The notes beneath the pieces are model-generated. The model was not told the origin of the DNA. It ran no database searches and saw only the letters and a program-made list of their open reading frames with translations. The translations under genes were made by a program, and so were the position numbers. This document shows, piece by piece, positions 7,804 to 17,300 of a stretch of DNA of 64,000 nt. This DNA comes from Streptomyces marispadix (GTDB lineage: Bacteria; Actinomycetota; Actinomycetes; Streptomycetales; Streptomycetaceae), in assembly GCF_022524345.1 (NCBI RefSeq), contig NZ_JAKWJU010000002.1:1922001-1986000 (forward strand), in the 5' to 3' direction. Each line of letters begins with the position of its first letter. The stretch's first letter is position 1.

Positions 7804-10530
7804 TTGACCAGCATCAAGGACGTCGCCGCCCGTGCGGGCGTCTCGGTGGCCACGGTCTCCCGGGTGCTCAACGACCACCCGGCCGTCCGCCCCGGCACCC
7901 GCTCACGGGTGCTGAGCGCCGTCGCCGCGCTCGGCTACCGGCCCAACGCCGTCGCCCGCTCCCTGAGGACGCATCAGACGCACACCCTGGGGCTCGTCAT
8001 CAGCGACGTGCTCAATCCGTTCTTCACCGAACTCGCCCGCGCGGTCGAGGACGCCGCCCGGCAGCGCGGCTACAGCGTCATCATCGGAAACGCGGACGAA
8101 CGCCCCTCGCTCCAGGAGCACCATGTAAGGACCCTCCTGGAGCGCCGCATCGACGGGCTGCTGGTCTCCCCCACCGACGGCGGCAACGCCGTGATCCGCG
8201 ACGCGGCGGCCGCGGGCACGCCCATGGTCTTCGTCGACCGCTGGATACGCGGCCTCGACGTGCCCGTCGTACACGCCGACGGACGCGGCGCCGTGCACGA
8301 CCTCGTCGCACATCTCCACGCCCTCGGCCACCGGCGCCTCGCCATCATCGGCGGACCGAGCGAGACCACCACGGGCGACGAGCGCGTGTCCGCCTTCCGT
8401 GCCGCGCTCGACGCGCACGAACTGCCGCTTCCCCCCGAATACATCGGCCAGGGCGACTTCCAGACGGAGAGCGGCAGACGCGCGACCGCCGCCTTCCTCG
8501 ACCTCCCCCGGCCGCCGGAGGTCGTCTTCGCGGCGGACAACCTGATGGCGCTCGGCGCGATGGACGAACTGCGCCGCCGCGGGCTGCGCGTGCCCCACGA
8601 CATCGCGCTCGCCGCCTTCGACGACATCCCCTGGTTCCTGCACACCGACCCGCCCGTCACCGCGATCGCCCAGCCCACCGGCGAGTTGGGGCACCGCGCC
8701 GTGGACGCCCTGATCGACCTCGTCGAGGGGCGCAAGGCCGAGTCCGTCACCCTCACCGCCCGTCTTGTCGTACGCCGCTCCTGCGGCGAGAGCGAAAGGG
8801 AACGCCCGTTGACGACGCCCGACCCCCCACCGGCGCGGGAACCGCGGGAGCTGCTGCGCACCGCCGGCATCCGCAAGACCTTTCCCGGCGTGGTCGCCCT
8901 CGACGGCGTGGACTTCGACCTGCGCGAGGGCGAAGTGCACGCACTGCTCGGCGAGAACGGCGCAGGCAAGAGCACCCTGATCAAGATTCTCTCCGGTGTG
9001 CACCGCGCCGACTCCGGTCAGGTGCTGCGCGACGGCAGGCCCGTACGCCTGCACGACGCACACGACGCCGAACGGCTCGGAATCGCCGCCATGCACCAGG
9101 AGTTCAACCTGGTGCCCCGACTCAGCGTCGCCGAGAACATCTTCCTCGGCAGACAGCCCAGGCGCTTCGGGCTGGTGCGGCGTGCCCGGATGGAGGCCGA
9201 CGCCGCCGAAGTGCTCGCCCGCGTAGGCGTGGACGTCGCACCGGATACGCCCGTCGGTGAACTGGGCGTCGCACGCTCGCAGATGGTCGAGATCGCCAAG
9301 GCGGTGAGTCTGCGCGCCCGCGTACTGATCATGGACGAGCCGACCGCCGCGCTGACCGCCGGCGAGTCGGCGAAGCTCTTCGACCTCGTGCGGCGGCTGC
9401 GCGCCGACGGCGTGGGCATCGTCTTCATCACCCACCACCTGGAGGAGATCGCCGCGATCGGCGACCGCGTCACCGTGCTGCGCGACGGCCGCAGCGCCGG
9501 ACAGGCACCGGCCACCGCACCGCGCGACGAACTCGTACGGATGATGGTGGGACGCAGCATCGAGCAGCAGTACCCGCGGCGGCGTACGGGCGAGTCCGGT
9601 GGCGACGAGCCGGGACCGCGCGGCGCAGGGCACGGCCCGCCCGAGCCCGACGGCGGCGCCCCGCTGCTGCGCGTCGCCGGGCTCGCCCGCGCGGGCAGCT
9701 TCCACGGTGTCGGCTTCGAGCTGCGCGCCGGTGAAGTCGTCGGCCTGGCAGGGCTCGTGGGCGCGGGGCGTACGGAGGTCGCACGGGCGGTCTTCGGCGC
9801 CGACCCCTACGACTCGGGCACCGTCGAGGTGGAGGGCGTACGGCTGCGCAAGCACGACATCGACGCGGCGCTCACGGCGGGAGTCGGGCTCGTACCGGAG
9901 GACCGCAAGGGGCAGGGCCTGCTGCCCGACTCCTCCGTGAGGGACAACCTCGGGCTGGTCACGCTGCGCCGGGCCAGCCGCGCCGGATTCGTGAACCTCT
10001 CCGGGCAGGAGGCTTCCGCGGCGCGCATCGCGGAGCGGCTCAACGTCCGTATGTCGGGGCTGAGTCAGCGGATGAGCACCCTCTCCGGCGGCAATCAGCA
10101 GAAGGTCGTCATCGGCAAGTGGCTGCTGGCCCGCAGCAGGGTGCTGATCCTCGACGAGCCGACGCGCGGCATCGACGTCGGCGCGAAGGTCGAAATCTAC
10201 GAGCTCATCAACGAGTTGACGGCGTCCGGGCACGCGGTGCTGATGATCTCCAGCGACCTCCCGGAGGTGCTGGGCATGAGCGACCGCGTCCTCGTGATGG
10301 CACAGGGCCGCATCGCGGGCGAGCTCGACGCCCGGGAGGCCACGCAGGACGCGGTGATGCGGCTGGCCGTCGGCACGCCGGAGTCGGCGGATGCCCGGTC
10401 GGCGGTTGCGGGGTCGTCACAGGCTCAGCCGACGCGGCCGTCGCGCTCGGCGGAGGCGTCGCAGCCGTCGCAGCCGTCGCCCCTGCCCGTAACGAAGACC
10501 CAGGACAAGGAGGGCCCCCGTGGCCACTGA
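7804..10530 (+). CDS. LacI-type regulator fused to an RbsA-like sugar ABC ATPase
   Basis: One 908-residue frame encodes two normally separate proteins. Residues 1-335 are a complete LacI repressor: HTH IKDVAARAGVSVATVSRVLN, then a periplasmic-binding-protein-like domain. Residues 350-870 are a complete RbsA-type double ATPase. The first cassette has GENGAGKST at about 383 and VLIMDEPTAAL. The second has a degenerate Walker A (GLVGAGRTE), the LSGGNQQKV signature and LDEPTRGIDVGAK. No stop codon separates them. A TTG at 8809, seven bases after AAAGGGAA, could start a free ATPase. The TTG start at 7804 fits the LacI N-terminus. The tail is Ser/Pro-rich and overlaps the permease start by 11 bases. 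Confidence 0.88.
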   Translation: MTSIKDVAARAGVSVATVSRVLNDHPAVRPGTRSRVLSAVAALGYRPNAVARSLRTHQTHTLGLVISDVLNPFFTELARAVEDAARQRGYSVIIGNADERPSLQEHHVRTLLERRIDGLLVSPTDGGNAVIRDAAAAGTPMVFVDRWIRGLDVPVVHADGRGAVHDLVAHLHALGHRRLAIIGGPSETTTGDERVSAFRAALDAHELPLPPEYIGQGDFQTESGRRATAAFLDLPRPPEVVFAADNLMALGAMDELRRRGLRVPHDIALAAFDDIPWFLHTDPPVTAIAQPTGELGHRAVDALIDLVEGRKAESVTLTARLVVRRSCGESERERPLTTPDPPPAREPRELLRTAGIRKTFPGVVALDGVDFDLREGEVHALLGENGAGKSTLIKILSGVHRADSGQVLRDGRPVRLHDAHDAERLGIAAMHQEFNLVPRLSVAENIFLGRQPRRFGLVRRARMEADAAEVLARVGVDVAPDTPVGELGVARSQMVEIAKAVSLRARVLIMDEPTAALTAGESAKLFDLVRRLRADGVGIVFITHHLEEIAAIGDRVTVLRDGRSAGQAPATAPRDELVRMMVGRSIEQQYPRRRTGESGGDEPGPRGAGHGPPEPDGGAPLLRVAGLARAGSFHGVGFELRAGEVVGLAGLVGAGRTEVARAVFGADPYDSGTVEVEGVRLRKHDIDAALTAGVGLVPEDRKGQGLLPDSSVRDNLGLVTLRRASRAGFVNLSGQEASAARIAERLNVRMSGLSQRMSTLSGGNQQKVVIGKWLLARSRVLILDEPTRGIDVGAKVEIYELINELTASGHAVLMISSDLPEVLGMSDRVLVMAQGRIAGELDAREATQDAVMRLAVGTPESADARSAVAGSSQAQPTRPSRSAEASQPSQPSPLPVTKTQDKEGPRGH
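8791..8811 (+). promoter_or_regulatory. Possible internal ribosome-binding site and TTG start at the LacI/RbsA seam
   Basis: AAAGGGAA lies just before an in-frame TTG at 8809-8811, exactly where an independent RbsA protein would begin. A TGA in the +1 frame at 8810 would end a separate LacI protein after a one-base shift. This is what a formerly overlapping gene pair would look like. It may allow both a fused and a free ATPase product. Confidence 0.4.
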
Positions 10531-11557
10531 CATCCACAGCAGGGGGCACGGCCTCGGCAAGGAGTCCCCCGGCGGTTCGCGCGGCCCCGACGGCCGGGGT
10601 CCCGGCGGCAGTCGGCGCACCGCGGCCCACGTGCTGCGCAAGGTGCTGCTGGAGAACGGTGCGCTCAGCGGCCTCGCCGTGCTGGTCGTCGCGCTGGCGG
10701 TCATGTCTCCGGACTTCCTCGGCACCCAGAACCTGCTGAACGTGGGCGTGCAGGCAGCGGTCACCGCGATCCTCGCCTTCGGCGTCACGTTCGTCGTCGT
10801 CGCCGGCGGCATCGATCTGTCCGTGGGGTCGGTGGCGGCGCTCTCGGCGATCATGCTCGGCTACACCTCCACGAAGGAGGGCCTGCCGGTCTGGCTGTCC
10901 GTGCTGCTCGCGGTCGGCACGGGCGTCGCCTGCGGCCTCGTCAGCGGCGGGCTCATCGCCTACGGGAAACTGCCGCCGTTCATCGCGACGTTGGCGATGC
11001 TCTCGGTGGGGCGCGGCCTGTCGCTCGTGCTCTCCGACGGCACTCCGATCGCGCTTCCCGCCTCGGTGGCCGCGGTCGGCGAGACGCTCGGCGGCTGGTT
11101 CCCCGTACCGCTGCTGGTGCTGCTGGCGATGGGCGGCATCACCGCTCTGGTGCTGGCCCGTACGTACAGCGGCCGCGCGATGTACGCGATCGGCGGCAAC
11201 GAGGAGGCCGCGCGCCTCTCCGGAATCCGCGTACGCCGCCAGAAACTCGTCATCTACGCGCTCTCCGGAGCCTTCGCCGCCGTCGCCGGAATAGTGCTGG
11301 CATCACGGCTGGCGTCCGCGCAGCCGCAGGCGGCGACCGGTTACGAACTCGACGCCATCGCAGCCGTGGTGATCGGCGGGGCGAGCCTGGCGGGAGGCGT
11401 CGGAAAGGCGTCCGGGACACTCGTCGGCGCACTGATACTCGCGGTGCTCCGCAATGGCCTGAATCTGCTCGAAGTCTCCGTCTTCTGGCAGCAAGTCGTC
11501 ATCGGGGCGGTGATCGCCCTCGCCGTACTGCTCGATACACTCCGGCGTCGCGCATGA
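10520..11557 (+). CDS. rbsC: Ribose-type ABC transporter permease (RbsC-like)
   Basis: A 345-residue integral membrane permease of the ribose/xylose/autoinducer-2 group (BPD_transp_2 family). A Gly/Arg-rich cytoplasmic N-terminus of about 40 residues precedes multiple hydrophobic segments. The family hallmark GGIDLSVGSVAALSA is present, and a later glycine-rich VIGGASLAGGVGKASGTLVGA stretch corresponds to the ATPase-coupling region. The GTG at 10520 follows AAGGAGGG and overlaps the end of the ATPase gene by 11 bases, so translation is coupled. It should form the channel for the sugar delivered by the lipoprotein encoded next. Confidence 0.93.
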   Translation: MATDIHSRGHGLGKESPGGSRGPDGRGPGGSRRTAAHVLRKVLLENGALSGLAVLVVALAVMSPDFLGTQNLLNVGVQAAVTAILAFGVTFVVVAGGIDLSVGSVAALSAIMLGYTSTKEGLPVWLSVLLAVGTGVACGLVSGGLIAYGKLPPFIATLAMLSVGRGLSLVLSDGTPIALPASVAAVGETLGGWFPVPLLVLLAMGGITALVLARTYSGRAMYAIGGNEEAARLSGIRVRRQKLVIYALSGAFAAVAGIVLASRLASAQPQAATGYELDAIAAVVIGGASLAGGVGKASGTLVGALILAVLRNGLNLLEVSVFWQQVVIGAVIALAVLLDTLRRRA

Positions 11558-11646
11558 TCCCCGTGCGCCGGGGCAACGCCGAAGGCCGAAGTCGAAGGCC
11601 GAAGGGCGAGACCACGGCCCCTCCGCAGCAACAGTCCGTCCCCGTC

Positions 11647-11691
11647 GTTCACTGCCGATCCGTTCACTGCCGATCCGTTCACTGCCGTCGA
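11647..11691 (+). repeat. Three direct 15-bp repeats before the binding-protein gene
   Basis: GTTCACTGCCGATCC occurs at 11647-11661 and 11662-11676. A third copy, diverged at its end, starts at 11677. They lie in the 151-base gap between permease and binding-protein genes, just before the start codon. They could be slippage products or affect mRNA processing that lets rbsB be expressed more highly. Confidence 0.7.
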
Positions 11692-11708
11692 CTGCGAGGA
11701 ATGCAGCA

Positions 11709-12668
11709 ATGAGCAAGAGGAAGAGCACGTTCGCCGCGAGGAACACCTTTGCCGCAGTGAGCGCCGCGGCTCTGATATGCGTGGCCGTCACGGGATGCGG
11801 AAGCGGCTCGGGCGGTTCCGGAGACAAGAAGGACATCAAGCTGGGCCTCGCGCTCTCCACCCTCGACAATCCCTTCTTCGTCGAGATGAAGAAGGGCGCG
11901 GAGGCGGAGGCGAAGAGCCAGGGCGTCTCGCTCAACGTCCAGGACGCACAGAACGATCCGTCCCAACAGGCCGACCAGCTACAGAACTTCACCAGCCAGA
12001 ACGTGAAGTCGATCATCATCAACCCGGTCGACTCCGACGCGGCGGCCCCCTCCGTGAAGGCCGCGGACAACGCGGGCATCCCCGTCGTCGCCGTTGACCG
12101 TACGGTCAACAAGGCCGAGGTCGCCACGACGGTCGCCTCCGACAACGTCACCGGCGGCAAGAAGGCCGCCAGGGAACTCGCCGAACAGCTCGGCGGCAAG
12201 GGCGACATCCTCGTACTGCGAGGCCAGCCGGGCACCTCCGCATCGCGGGAGCGCGGCAAGGGCTTCATGTCGGCGATCAAGGAGTATCCGGAGATCAAGG
12301 TCGTCGGCAAGCAGGCCGCCGACTTCGACCGCGCCAAGGGCCTCGACGTCACGACCAACCTCCTTCAGTCCCACCCCGAGGCGACGGGAATCTTCGCCGA
12401 GAACGACGAGATGGCTCTGGGCGCCATCAAGGCGCTGGGCGGCAAGGCCGGCAAGCAGGTCAAGGTCGTCGGCTTCGACGGAACCCCCGACGGCTTCAAG
12501 GCCATCCGGAAGGGCACGCTCAGCACCTCGATCGCCCAACAGCCCGCCGAGCTGGGCAAGATGGCCGTACGTAACGCGATCCGCAAGGTTCAGGGCAGCG
12601 ATCCGGACAAGGAGATCATGGTTCCGGTCGTCACCGTGGACAGGAAGAACGTCGCCCGGTACTCCTGA
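11709..12668 (+). CDS. rbsB: Sugar-binding lipoprotein of the ribose-type ABC transporter (RbsB-like)
   Basis: A 319-residue extracytoplasmic solute-binding protein. The N-terminus is a lipoprotein signal with a basic start, a hydrophobic stretch and VAVTGC, predicting acylation of Cys30. The mature part is a type 1 periplasmic-binding fold: LGLALSTLDNPFFVEMKKGAEAE, the INPVDSDAAAPSV segment, VAVDRTVN, and ENDEMALGAIKAL. These match D-ribose-binding proteins, although related sugars cannot be excluded. It follows the permease gene and should deliver sugar to the permease and the fused ATPase. Confidence 0.93.
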   Translation: MSKRKSTFAARNTFAAVSAAALICVAVTGCGSGSGGSGDKKDIKLGLALSTLDNPFFVEMKKGAEAEAKSQGVSLNVQDAQNDPSQQADQLQNFTSQNVKSIIINPVDSDAAAPSVKAADNAGIPVVAVDRTVNKAEVATTVASDNVTGGKKAARELAEQLGGKGDILVLRGQPGTSASRERGKGFMSAIKEYPEIKVVGKQAADFDRAKGLDVTTNLLQSHPEATGIFAENDEMALGAIKALGGKAGKQVKVVGFDGTPDGFKAIRKGTLSTSIAQQPAELGKMAVRNAIRKVQGSDPDKEIMVPVVTVDRKNVARYS

Positions 12669-12786
12669 CGTTCGCCGATCGAGGGTCGTCCCCGGCCCGG
12701 ACCGCCGGCGGAAGCACAGCCGGAAGCACCCGCCGGAAGCAGCAACTCAACACCGAGAACAACAGCAGAAGGAGCTGGCCGCCCGA

Positions 12787-13182
12787 ATGAAGAAGTCGGG
12801 AATCCTCAACCGTCATCTCGCAGGCGCGCTCGCCATGTTGGGCCACACCGACCGTGTCGTCGTCTGCGACGCGGGACTGCCGATACCGGTCGGTCCGGGC
12901 CTTATGGTCGTCGATCTCGCGTTCCGCGCGGGGGTGCCCACGTTCGCCGAGGTGCTCGACGGCCTGCTGGAGGAGCTGGAGATCGAGGGCGCGACCGCCG
13001 CATCGGAGGTCGAGGAGCACAACACGGAGGCGTCGGCCCTTCTGAACGAGCGCTTCCCCAAGCTGGAACTCGTCCCGCACGAGAAGTTCAAGGCGTTCAC
13101 GCGCCATGCGCGTCTCATCGTGCGTACGGGAGAGACACAGCCGTACGCGAACGTGATGCTGCGCTGCGGGGTGCCGTTCTAG
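12787..13182 (+). CDS. rbsD: D-ribose pyranase (RbsD)
   Basis: A 131-residue cytoplasmic enzyme that interconverts pyranose and furanose forms of ribose so it can be phosphorylated. Family features are MKKSGILNRHLAGALAMLGHTD at the start with the catalytic histidine, VVCDAGLPIP, and the C-terminal TGETQPYANVMLRCGVPF. Length is normal. A purine-rich AGAAGGAG lies 12 bases before the ATG. It closes the ribose-type operon and supports ribose as substrate. No ribokinase gene follows; the next gene is convergent only 14 bases away, so the kinase must be elsewhere. Confidence 0.94.
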   Translation: MKKSGILNRHLAGALAMLGHTDRVVVCDAGLPIPVGPGLMVVDLAFRAGVPTFAEVLDGLLEELEIEGATAASEVEEHNTEASALLNERFPKLELVPHEKFKAFTRHARLIVRTGETQPYANVMLRCGVPF

Positions 13183-13196
13183 CCGTTCCAGCGCCG

Positions 13197-13586
13197 TCAG
13201 CCCGCGAGAGGGGTGCGCGGGCCCCGAACCGCCTTCGGGGAAGGGCCCGCCGCGCCGTCGCCGGCCGCGAGGTCGTCGCCTGAACCGTCGCGGGCGGTGT
13301 GTTCGTGGCGGGTGTCGTCGCGGCGGTCGTCGTGGGCGTCCTCGTGGGCGTCGCCGTCGGCGGCCGTGTCGTCCAGGGCGTCCTCGGGCTCCCAGCGCAG
13401 CAGGTCCCCCGGCTGGCAGCCGAGCACCTCGCAGAGCGCGGCGAGCGTCGAGAAACGGACCGCCTTGGCGCGGCCGTTCTTCAGCACCGCCAGGTTGGCG
13501 GGCGTGATCCCTACCCGGTCCGCGAGTTCACCGACGGACATCTTCCGCCTGGCCAGCATCACGTCGATGTCCACGGCGATCGGCAT
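13197..13586 (-). CDS. XRE/Cro-type HTH regulator with acidic tail
   Basis: This is 129 residues. The first ~65 form a Cro/C1-type HTH of the YozG kind: MSVGELADRVGITPANLAVLKNGRAKAVRFSTLAALCEVLGCQPGDLLRW. The rest is a low-complexity Asp/His/Arg-rich tail that is probably disordered. The ATG at 13586 shares its A with the TGA of the upstream membrane-protein gene, so the two are translationally coupled. DUF2975 membrane proteins commonly pair with such regulators. The regulator probably controls its own operon, perhaps through the palindrome at 14114-14134. Confidence 0.85.
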   Translation of the reverse strand: MPIAVDIDVMLARRKMSVGELADRVGITPANLAVLKNGRAKAVRFSTLAALCEVLGCQPGDLLRWEPEDALDDTAADGDAHEDAHDDRRDDTRHEHTARDGSGDDLAAGDGAAGPSPKAVRGPRTPLAG

Positions 13587-14083
13587 CAGATCACCTCCTC
13601 CAACTCGGCCTGCATGCGCGCCGCTTCGACGTCCCGTGCGACTGCCTGTGCGAGCAGCATCCGCAGTACGAGTACGACGAGCGCGACACCGAGTATCGCC
13701 ACCACGCCCCCGCCCAGCAGCAGGACGATGCCCGGCGCCACGGCCTCGCCGGGGGCCAGCAGCACCCCGAGGACGAACATCAGCATCGCAGCCGCGACGA
13801 CCGCGCCGATCACGATGTGCACGTAACGGAAGGCGGCGTGGGAGAACACGGTGCCGCGCCGCACCATCGTCACCAGCCGCCATACGCAGACCAGCACGAC
13901 CTGCACCGTGACGACGCCCAGGACCACGACCAGGATGAACGAGGCGGGCGGATACGCCAGTTCCGTATCGATGCCGTCCAGGTCGGCGGCCAGCAGCGGC
14001 ACCATCACGCCTTGCACGAACAGCGAACCGGCGAGCAGCACCACGAGCACGGCGCGCAGCGCCGCCACTGTCAGCTTTCCCAT
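13586..14083 (-). CDS. DUF2975-like four-helix membrane protein
   Basis: A 165-residue membrane protein with four hydrophobic segments: AALRAVLVVLLAGSLFVQGVM, FILVVVLGVVTVQVVLVCVW, YVHIVIGAVVAAAMLMFVLGVLL and IVLLLGGGVVAILGVALVVLVL. The C-terminal segment is cytoplasmic and charged. This layout and the adjacent small HTH gene are typical of DUF2975 proteins, whose biochemical role is unknown. The ATG at 14083 follows a good AAGGAGGGGC site. It is the first gene of a two-gene operon. Confidence 0.82.
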   Translation of the reverse strand: MGKLTVAALRAVLVVLLAGSLFVQGVMVPLLAADLDGIDTELAYPPASFILVVVLGVVTVQVVLVCVWRLVTMVRRGTVFSHAAFRYVHIVIGAVVAAAMLMFVLGVLLAPGEAVAPGIVLLLGGGVVAILGVALVVLVLRMLLAQAVARDVEAARMQAELEEVI

Positions 14084-14113
14084 CGCCCCTCCTTCAATCG
14101 ACCCACGATGGAA

Positions 14114-14134
14114 AGCTATCGATAGTCGATAGCT
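14114..14134 (-). promoter_or_regulatory. Perfect palindrome, candidate operator of the DUF2975/HTH operon
   Basis: AGCTATCGA and TCGATAGCT flank a TAG centre, 31 bases before the start of the membrane-protein gene. Arms of nine matching bases in an AT-richer patch suggest a dimeric repressor site. The HTH protein of the operon is the obvious candidate. Confidence 0.6.
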
Positions 14135-14364
14135 TCGGCAAGGGGTGGGGAGGGGAGACGACGCTGGGGGCCGGGGGGCGCGCATCCGAGGACCGGTGCC
14201 GCGGACCCGGCCCTCCCCCGGACGGCAAACGGGCGGCAACCCGGGCGGCGCACCCGAAGTCCGAACTAACCGCTGTGCGGGGAACTTTGACGGTGTCTAT
14301 GCTGTTCGGTGATTCGAACTGTTCGCCGTGGGGGCGGTGTTGAGAGCAGGGGGGTACGGGGGCG

Positions 14365-17300
14365 ATGGGTTACGTTCTGCCGGGCTGGCTGGATGAGATC
14401 CTCGATTTCATCGGGATCAACTGGCCCAACGTGGACGAGGACGACTACCGCGAAATGGCCGACGCCATGCGGGAGTTCGCGGAGAAGTTCGAGGGTCACG
14501 GCGGTGAGGCGCACGCTGCGGTGAACCGCATCCTCGCCTCCAGCGAGGGTTACGCGGTCGACGCGCTCCAGGAGCACTGGGGCAAGGTCAAGGGCTCTCA
14601 TCTGGACAAGGTGCCCGAGGTCGCACGGCTCTTCGCGACGGCGTGCGACGTGGTCGCGGACATCATCTACGGGATGAAGGTCAAGGCCGAGATCGAGCTG
14701 GGCGCGATGGCGGCCTCGATCGGCATCTCCATCGGTCTGTCGGTGGTCACCGGCGGCCTGTCGGCGTTGATCGGCGCCGCGGAGACCGCGGCGATGCGGG
14801 AGTTGATCCGCCGGATCATCAAGGAGGCGGAGGAGGAGATCGTCTCGCGGCTGATGGCCGAGGTCACCGAACCGGTCACCGGCAAGCTGGAGAAGATGAC
14901 CGAGGACATGATCCTCGATCTCGCCGACGACGCGATCCATCTGCCGCCGGGCGAGGGCGGCGGAGCCGGGGGCGGCGGCGACGCGGGCGGCGGACACGAC
15001 GGCGGCAAGGGGGCGATGAACCTCGCGTCGGCGGGCGGCGGCGGCGCGGGCGGCGCCGGAGGGGGCTCCGGAGGCGCGGGCGGCGGTGGCGGTGGCGCGG
15101 GCGGCGGCCGTATGCGCATCGACCCGGACGAGTTCGACAACGGTGCGGAGAAACTCTCCCGCCACGGCTCGGACCTGCACACCAACTCCCTTGCCCCACT
15201 GGGCCGCGCGAAGGGCGCCTTCGGCCGCACCAAGGGCCGCGACCCCTTCACCCAGGCCTTCGACAGCGTCCTCCACGGCGCGCTCGACGGCTCCGAGAAG
15301 GCGCTGAAGAAGGTCGCCAAACACGTCGGCGAGGGCGTCCCCGGCGGCGTCCGCTCCATGGCCAAACGCCACCGCGACAACGAGAACTCCGTCGCCGATT
15401 CGATGAAGGCCATCACGTCCCGCAGCGACGGGAAGGGGCCGAACGGGCGCGGTGCGGGCACCGGGGCCAAGCGCTGGCAGCAGGCGGGTGCGAAGGTCAA
15501 GCTCGCCTTCGCACAGTTGTCGCAGAAGGCCCGCGCGGCTCGCTGCAAACTCTTCGGCGGCGACCCCATCGACATGGCCACCGGCGAGATGTTCCTCGCG
15601 CAGACCGATCTCGAACTCCCGGGCGTGCTACCGCTGATCATCGAGCGCACCCACATATCCACCTACCGCCACGGCCACTTCTTCGGCCCCTCCTGGGCCT
15701 CCACGCTGGACGAACGTCTGGAACGCGGCGACGGCGGCCTGTGGTGGCACCGCACCGACGGCTCCTCGATGATGTACCACCGCGAGCCCGACATGCTCGG
15801 CGACCAGGTCTGGCCCATGGAAGGCGAACGCATCCCGCTGACCTGCGTATTGGAGGGCAGCGACTACGCCCTCGCCGTAGCCGACCCCGTCACGGGCCTC
15901 ACCCGTCACTTCCGTGCCGCCCCCGACGGAGACGCGGGCACCTGGTGGCTCGCGGAGATCGAAGACCGCAACGGCAACGGCATCAGCATCGACCGCGAGG
16001 CCGACGGTCTCCCCAGCGCGATACGCCACGACGGCGGCTACCACGTCGACGTCACCACCGACGACGGCCTCATATCGTCCATCGCCGTCCGCACGCCGGA
16101 GGGCCCGGTCGAGGTCAAGTCCTACGCCTACGACGACGCCCGCAACCTGACCCACATCGTCAACTCATCAGGTCTGCCCCTGGTGTTCGGCTACGACAGC
16201 GACCACCGCATCACGTCCTGGACCGACCGCAACGACTCCACCTACCAGTACGTCTACGACGAGACCGGCCGCGTCACCCAGACCATCGGCCCCGACGGCT
16301 GCCTCTCCGCCCGCATCGCCTACGACCCGGCAGAGCGCACCACCCGCTACACCGACTCCCTCGGCGCCGTCACCACCTACCGCACCAACGAACGCGGCCA
16401 GGTCGTCGCGGAGACCGACCCGCTGGGCAACACGGTCCACAGCGAGTGGGACAGCCACGACAACCTGCTGTCGCGCACGGACGCGCTGGGGCAGACCACC
16501 CGCCTCGAATGGGACGACAACGGCACCGATCTGATCTCCGTACGCTACCCGGACGGGACGCGCACGGACATCACCTACGACACCCGCACACACCTGCCAC
16601 GTGAGACGCGCCTCCCGGAGGGAGCCGTCTGGCGTCACGAGTACGACGCTCAGGGCAACCTCACGGCCCAGATCGCCCCCGACGGTGGCGCGACTCGTCT
16701 CACGCACGCTCCCACAGGGGCGGTGCAGACAGTTACGGATCCCCTCGGCCAAATCTCGACGGTGGAGACGAATCCCGCAGGGGTCATCACGGCCGTGACC
16801 GATGCACTCGGCCGACGCGTTGCTTGCGTCCGTGACGCGTTCGGCAGATCAAGCCGCCTCACCGAAGCGAACGGCGCGACCACGGCGATGGAGTGGACCA
16901 TCGAGGGCAAACCGACCCAGCGCGCAGAGGCCGACGGCACGGTGGAGCGGTGGACCTGGGATGGAGAAGGCAACTGCCTTTCCTTCACGGACGCCAACGG
17001 CGGGCTCACGGAGTTCGCCTACAGCCATTTCGACCAGATCGCCTCACGCACCACACCCGACGGCGCTCAGCACTCCTTCACCTACGACACCGAACTCCGC
17101 CTGACAGACGTGACGTCTCCATCCGGCCTTGCCTGGAACTACACGTACGACGCGGCAGGCCGTCTCACCTCCGAAACGGACTTCGACGGCCGTACCACGC
17201 ACTATCAGTACGACGCAGCAGGCCGACTGATCGCACGTACGACGCCCCTCGGGGAGACCATCTCGTTCGAACTGGATGTGATGGGCCGCACGGTCTCCAA

